Assembly: GCA_002340515.1 (NCBI GenBank)
Contig: DDMF01000155.1
Location: 429-15,531, forward strand
Reading direction: 5' to 3'
Length of the DNA stretch: 15,103 nt
Source: Rhodobacteraceae bacterium UBA2553
Lineage (GTDB): Bacteria; Pseudomonadota; Alphaproteobacteria; Rhodobacterales; Rhodobacteraceae
Within the stretch, counting starts at the first letter, position 1; every line of letters starts with the position of its first letter. A program made the translations under genes and the position numbers. The notes beneath the pieces were generated by a model. That model worked only from the letters and a program-made list of their open reading frames with translations. It was not told the DNA's origin and did no database searches. This document shows, piece after piece, positions 11,589 through 15,103 of this stretch.

Positions 11589-14558
11589 ATGACGGATCAA
11601 AGCCCCAACGACACCTTCCACGCATCAAGCTTTATGCAAGGTCATAACGCCGAGTATCTCGAACAGCTTTATGCACAATATGCCAAAGACCCTTCGGCGG
11701 TCGACGCAGCCTGGGCTGCGTTTTTTGCCGAAATGGGCGATGATGGTAGTGACGCTATTGCCGAGGCTGCAGGCCCCAGTTGGGCGCGCAATGATTGGCC
11801 ACCGACCCCAACCGGTGACTTGGTGCATTCTCTGGATGGTATGTGGCCTGATGAGGACACGACCAAAGAGGGTAAAGCCGCGGGCCAAAAGATTGCCGAG
11901 AAGGCCGTCGCCAAAGGTGTTGAGGTGTCTGATCAGGCGATCAAGCAGGCCGTTCTGGATAGTATCCGCGCGCTGATGATCATCCGCGCCTACCGGATCC
12001 GGGGCCATTTGGCCGCAGACCTTGACCCGCTGGGCATGCGTGAAGCGACCAAACATCCCGAGCTGAACCCAGCGTCTTATGGGTTTACAGAAGCGGACAT
12101 GGACCGGCCGATTTTCATCGACAATGTGCTGGGGCTTGAAATCGCCTCGATGCGTCAGATCGTTGAGATTGTAAAGCGGACCTATTGCGGCACGTTTGCG
12201 CTGCAATACATGCATATTTCCAACCCGGAAGAGGCCGCTTGGCTGAAAGAGCGGATCGAAGGGTTCGACAAGGAAATCACGTTCACCCGTGAAGGGCGTC
12301 GGGCGATCCTGAACAAGCTGGTCGAGGCTGAAGGGTTCGAGAAATTCCTTCATGTCAAATACATGGGCACCAAGCGTTTTGGTCTGGATGGCGGCGAAAG
12401 CCTGATCCCGGCGATGGAGCAAATCATCAAACGTGGTGGGGCGCTGGGCGTAAAAGACGTGATCATCGGCATGCCACACCGGGGCCGGTTGTCGGTCTTG
12501 GCCAATGTGATGCAAAAGCCTTACAAAGCGATCTTCAACGAATTTCAGGGTGGCAGCTATAAACCCGAAAGCGTGGATGGGTCGGGTGATGTGAAATATC
12601 ATCTGGGTGCAAGCTCGGATCGTGAATTTGACGGGAATACCGTTCACTTGTCACTAACCGCCAACCCCTCGCATCTTGAGGCGGTTAATCCGGTGGTTCT
12701 GGGCAAGGCGCGCGCCAAACAGGCACAGCTGAATGATAAAAGCCGGACCCAGGTTCTCCCCGTCCTTCTGCACGGGGATGCGGCTTTTGCCGGGCAGGGA
12801 GTTGTAGCGGAATGCTTTGGCCTGTCGGGTCTGGTGGGCCACAAGACCGGCGGCACGATGCATATTGTCGTGAACAACCAGATCGGGTTCACCACCGCCC
12901 CGCATTTCTCGCGCTCCAGTCCTTACCCAACGGATATTGCTCTGATGGTGGAGGCGCCAATTTTCCACGTGAATGGCGATGATCCTGAGGCTGTGGTTCA
13001 TGCAGCCAAAGTGGCCACTGAATTCCGTCAGAAATTCCACCGGGATGTTGTGCTTGATATATTCTGCTACCGCCGCTTTGGTCACAACGAGGGCGACGAG
13101 CCCATGTTCACCAATCCGGTCATGTACAAAAAGATCAAAAAGCAAAAGACCACGCTTCAACTTTATACGGATCGTCTGGTGGCCGAGGGGCTGATCCCGT
13201 CGGGTGAAATCGAAGACATGAAAGCGTCGTTCCAGGCGCGCATGAATGAAGAGTTTGAAGCGGGCAAGGAATTCAAGCCGAACAAAGCCGATTGGCTGGA
13301 TGGACGGTGGTCCCATCTGGATAAGCAAAGCGAAGAATATCAGCGTGGCCAAACCGCAATCCCGTCAGAAACCTTTGCCGAAGTGGGGCGCGCCTTGTCG
13401 GCAGCGCCAGAGGGGTTCCCGCTGCATAAAACGGTTGGGCGCCTGTTGGAAGCCAAGGCCAATATGTTTGAAACCGGGTCTGGGTTTGACTGGGCCACGG
13501 CTGAGGCATTGGCGTTTGGGTCGCTCTTGACAGAAGGGTTCCCGGTGCGTCTGTCGGGTCAGGATTGTACGCGAGGGACGTTTTCACAGCGTCATTCCGG
13601 CCTGATCAATCAGGACAACGAAGATCGCTATTACCCGCTGAACAACATTCGCGAAGGCCAAGCGCATTACGAAGTGATCGACAGTATGCTGTCGGAATAT
13701 GCGGTGCTTGGGTTTGAATATGGCTACACCTTGGCGGAACCCAATTCGCTGGTGATGTGGGAAGCGCAATTTGGCGATTTTGCCAATGGTGCGCAGATCA
13801 TGTTTGATCAGTTCATCTCGTCCGGCGAAAGCAAATGGCTGCGGATGTCTGGTCTGACCGTGCTGTTGCCGCATGGTTATGAAGGGCAGGGACCGGAGCA
13901 CAGCTCCGCCCGTCTGGAGCGGTTCTTGCAGATGTGTGGCGGTGACAACTGGATCGTGGCCAATTGTTCAACACCTGCCAACTATTTCCACATCCTGCGT
14001 CGCCAGATGCACCGTGGATATCGCAAACCATTGATCCTCGTGACACCAAAATCGCTTTTGCGTCACAAAATGTGTATCTCAAATGCTGAGGACTTCACCG
14101 AAGGATCAAGCTTCCACCGCGTGCTGTGGGATGATGCTCAAAAGGGCAATTCCGACACCAAACTGGTGGCAGATGGTAAAATCAAACGCGTGGTCATGTG
14201 TTCGGGCAAAGTCTATTACGACCTGCTTGAAGAACGTGACAAACGCGGCATCACCGATATTTACCTGCTCCGTATGGAACAGTTCTATCCCTTCCCGGCC
14301 ATGTCGCTGGTGAAGGAACTGGAACGGTTCAAGGGGGCGGAAATGGTGTGGTGTCAGGAAGAACCAAAGAACCAGGGTGCCTGGACCTTTGTTGAACCAA
14401 ATATCGAATGGGTGTTGACCCGGATTGGCGCAAAACACCTGCGTCCCGTTTACGCTGGTCGTCCGGCATCCGCCTCGCCCGCGACGGGTCTGGCGTCACA
14501 ACACAAAGCACAACAGGCCGCGTTGGTAGACGACGCGCTGAACATGGAAGGGAAATAA
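11589..14558 (+). CDS. sucA: 2-oxoglutarate dehydrogenase E1 component
   Basis: Thiamine-diphosphate-dependent E1 that decarboxylates 2-oxoglutarate and passes the succinyl group to lipoyl-E2. The 989-residue product fits the homodimeric OGDH E1 family. The N-terminal NAEYLEQLYAQYAKDPSAVDAAWAAFF matches the E2-binding helix. It is followed by the RAYRIRGHLAADLDPLG segment, MPHRGRLSVLANV near residue 295, and the ThDP/Mg motif GDAAFAGQGVVAEC (about 394-407) leading to VVNNQIGFTT (about 429). The C-terminal pyrimidine-binding domain contains RLSGQDCTRGTFSQRHSG, FEYGYTLAEPNSLVMWEAQFGDF, LLPHGYEGQGPEHSSARLERFLQ and the terminal MVWCQEEPKNQGAW. The ribosome site ahead of the ATG is weak. sucB begins 3 nt after the stop. 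Confidence 0.97.
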   Translation: MTDQSPNDTFHASSFMQGHNAEYLEQLYAQYAKDPSAVDAAWAAFFAEMGDDGSDAIAEAAGPSWARNDWPPTPTGDLVHSLDGMWPDEDTTKEGKAAGQKIAEKAVAKGVEVSDQAIKQAVLDSIRALMIIRAYRIRGHLAADLDPLGMREATKHPELNPASYGFTEADMDRPIFIDNVLGLEIASMRQIVEIVKRTYCGTFALQYMHISNPEEAAWLKERIEGFDKEITFTREGRRAILNKLVEAEGFEKFLHVKYMGTKRFGLDGGESLIPAMEQIIKRGGALGVKDVIIGMPHRGRLSVLANVMQKPYKAIFNEFQGGSYKPESVDGSGDVKYHLGASSDREFDGNTVHLSLTANPSHLEAVNPVVLGKARAKQAQLNDKSRTQVLPVLLHGDAAFAGQGVVAECFGLSGLVGHKTGGTMHIVVNNQIGFTTAPHFSRSSPYPTDIALMVEAPIFHVNGDDPEAVVHAAKVATEFRQKFHRDVVLDIFCYRRFGHNEGDEPMFTNPVMYKKIKKQKTTLQLYTDRLVAEGLIPSGEIEDMKASFQARMNEEFEAGKEFKPNKADWLDGRWSHLDKQSEEYQRGQTAIPSETFAEVGRALSAAPEGFPLHKTVGRLLEAKANMFETGSGFDWATAEALAFGSLLTEGFPVRLSGQDCTRGTFSQRHSGLINQDNEDRYYPLNNIREGQAHYEVIDSMLSEYAVLGFEYGYTLAEPNSLVMWEAQFGDFANGAQIMFDQFISSGESKWLRMSGLTVLLPHGYEGQGPEHSSARLERFLQMCGGDNWIVANCSTPANYFHILRRQMHRGYRKPLILVTPKSLLRHKMCISNAEDFTEGSSFHRVLWDDAQKGNSDTKLVADGKIKRVVMCSGKVYYDLLEERDKRGITDIYLLRMEQFYPFPAMSLVKELERFKGAEMVWCQEEPKNQGAWTFVEPNIEWVLTRIGAKHLRPVYAGRPASASPATGLASQHKAQQAALVDDALNMEGK

Positions 14559-14561
14559 CCC

Positions 14562-15103
14562 ATGAGCATCGAAGTACGGGTGCCCACCCTGGGCGAAAGT
14601 GTCACCGAGGCCACCGTTGCAACCTGGTTCAAGAAACCCGGTGACGCGGTGCAAGCAGACGAAATGCTCTGCGAATTGGAAACGGACAAGGTGACGGTTG
14701 AAGTGCCAGCACCCGCGGCCGGTGTTCTGGGCGAGATTGTCGCTGCGGAAGGTGTGACGGTTGGCGTCGACGCTTTGCTGGCGAACATCTCTGAAGGCGC
14801 GGGTGCTGCGGCGCCTGCTTCGGCCCCGGTTGCCCCTGCGGCGGCTGCCCCAGCTGCATCTGGTGACAGCGTGGATGTCATGGTGCCAAGCCTTGGCGAA
14901 AGCGTGTCTGAGGCCACCGTTGCCACTTGGTTCAAGCAAGTGGGTGACGCGGTTGCCGCAGATGAGATGCTGTGCGAGCTGGAAACTGATAAAGTGTCGG
15001 TCGAAGTGCCTGCCCCTGCGGCGGGTGTGTTGACTGAAATCATCGCAGCCGAAGGCACCACCGTTGATGCCACGGCCAAGTTGGCGGTGATCGGTGGCGC
15101 CGG
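14562..15103 (+). CDS. sucB: 2-oxoglutarate dehydrogenase E2 (dihydrolipoyl succinyltransferase), N-terminal part with two lipoyl domains (partial)
   Basis: The lipoate-bearing E2 core transfers the succinyl group from E1 to CoA. Only the first ~180 residues are present and the frame runs off the right edge. Two lipoyl domains are visible: residues 2-77 with ELETDKVTVEVPAPAAGVL (lipoyl Lys43) and about 104-180 with ELETDKVSVEVPAPAAGVL (lipoyl Lys144), joined by an Ala/Pro-rich linker (about 80-100). The E. coli enzyme has one lipoyl domain; two is a known variant of the family. The sequence PTLGESVTEATVATW is diagnostic of the OGDH-type E2. The E3-binding and catalytic domains must lie beyond the window. 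The ATG follows the sucA stop by 3 nt with an AGGGA site inside the end of sucA. Confidence 0.95.
   Translation, partial: MSIEVRVPTLGESVTEATVATWFKKPGDAVQADEMLCELETDKVTVEVPAPAAGVLGEIVAAEGVTVGVDALLANISEGAGAAAPASAPVAPAAAAPAASGDSVDVMVPSLGESVSEATVATWFKQVGDAVAADEMLCELETDKVSVEVPAPAAGVLTEIIAAEGTTVDATAKLAVIGGA
14574..15080 (+). repeat. Tandem duplication encoding the two lipoyl domains of sucB
   Basis: The segments 14574-14796 and about 14877-15103 are direct repeats at the DNA level. They share long identical or near-identical runs such as GGCGAAAG-GT, GAGGCCACCGTTGC-AC and GAAGTGCC-GC-CC-GCGGC. The strong likeness suggests a recent or gene-converted internal duplication rather than two anciently diverged domains. 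Confidence 0.7.

Noticed and set aside
11625..12647. A 340-residue minus-strand frame opposite the sucA 5' half
   Set aside because: Its length follows from the GC-rich codon pattern of sucA; no motifs are visible.
12654..13352. A 232-residue minus-strand frame opposite sucA
   Set aside because: It is an antisense shadow of a well-defined E1 gene, with no independent evidence.
1..15103. CRISPR arrays, insertion sequences, phage genes, toxin-antitoxin pairs, tRNA or rRNA genes
   Set aside because: I saw no spaced direct repeats, transposase or integrase motifs, terminal inverted repeats flanking a gene, or RNA-gene signatures; the region is ordinary core metabolism.

Overview
The window is a piece of an alphaproteobacterial chromosome, most likely from the Rhodobacterales (Roseobacter/Rhodobacter group). 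This rests on three things seen together: the order mdh-sucC-sucD-sucA-sucB facing away from an sdhC-sdhD-sdhA operon, ethylmalonyl-CoA pathway genes (mch and an mcl2-type CitE paralogue) between those blocks, and a NnrU/DUF1737 pair beside them. From memory this layout matches the Rhodobacter sphaeroides TCA cluster; I could not search. The region is dense, core-metabolic and almost entirely coding. I see no mobile element, CRISPR array, tRNA or rRNA.

Left half (minus strand). Reading right to left: mcl2 (malyl-CoA thioesterase/lyase-like), a NnrU-family membrane protein, a small DUF1737 protein, mch (mesaconyl-CoA hydratase) and an unassigned class I methyltransferase run in one direction with short gaps or overlaps. 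After about 330 bases of regulatory DNA come sdhC, sdhD and the N-terminal part of sdhA, which runs off the left edge.

Middle. A roughly 340-base non-coding stretch with a perfect palindrome separates mcl2 from a small secreted protein on the plus strand. A TauE/SafE-family exporter on the minus strand converges with that gene and diverges from mdh.

Right half (plus strand). mdh is translationally coupled (TAATG) to a secreted protein of unknown function. A 221-base intergenic region with a good promoter then drives sucC, a lipoprotein of unknown function, sucD, sucA and sucB. sucB is cut by the right edge and begins with two lipoyl domains.

Together the enzymes cover 2-oxoglutarate to succinyl-CoA (sucAB), succinyl-CoA to succinate (sucCD), succinate to fumarate (sdh) and malate to oxaloacetate (mdh). 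The ethylmalonyl-CoA pathway enzymes supply glyoxylate- and malate-level intermediates during acetate or C2 growth.

The most interesting signal is regulatory. The palindrome GTGATCAC occurs as a pair with exactly 21 bp spacing upstream of sdhC and again upstream of sucC. At sucC the pair lies just upstream of a well-formed -35/-10 promoter, as expected for an activator. I found no wholly new multi-gene system. The unexplained passengers are the lipoprotein between sucC and sucD, the secreted protein after mdh, the methyltransferase before sdh, and several structured leader and intercistronic elements.
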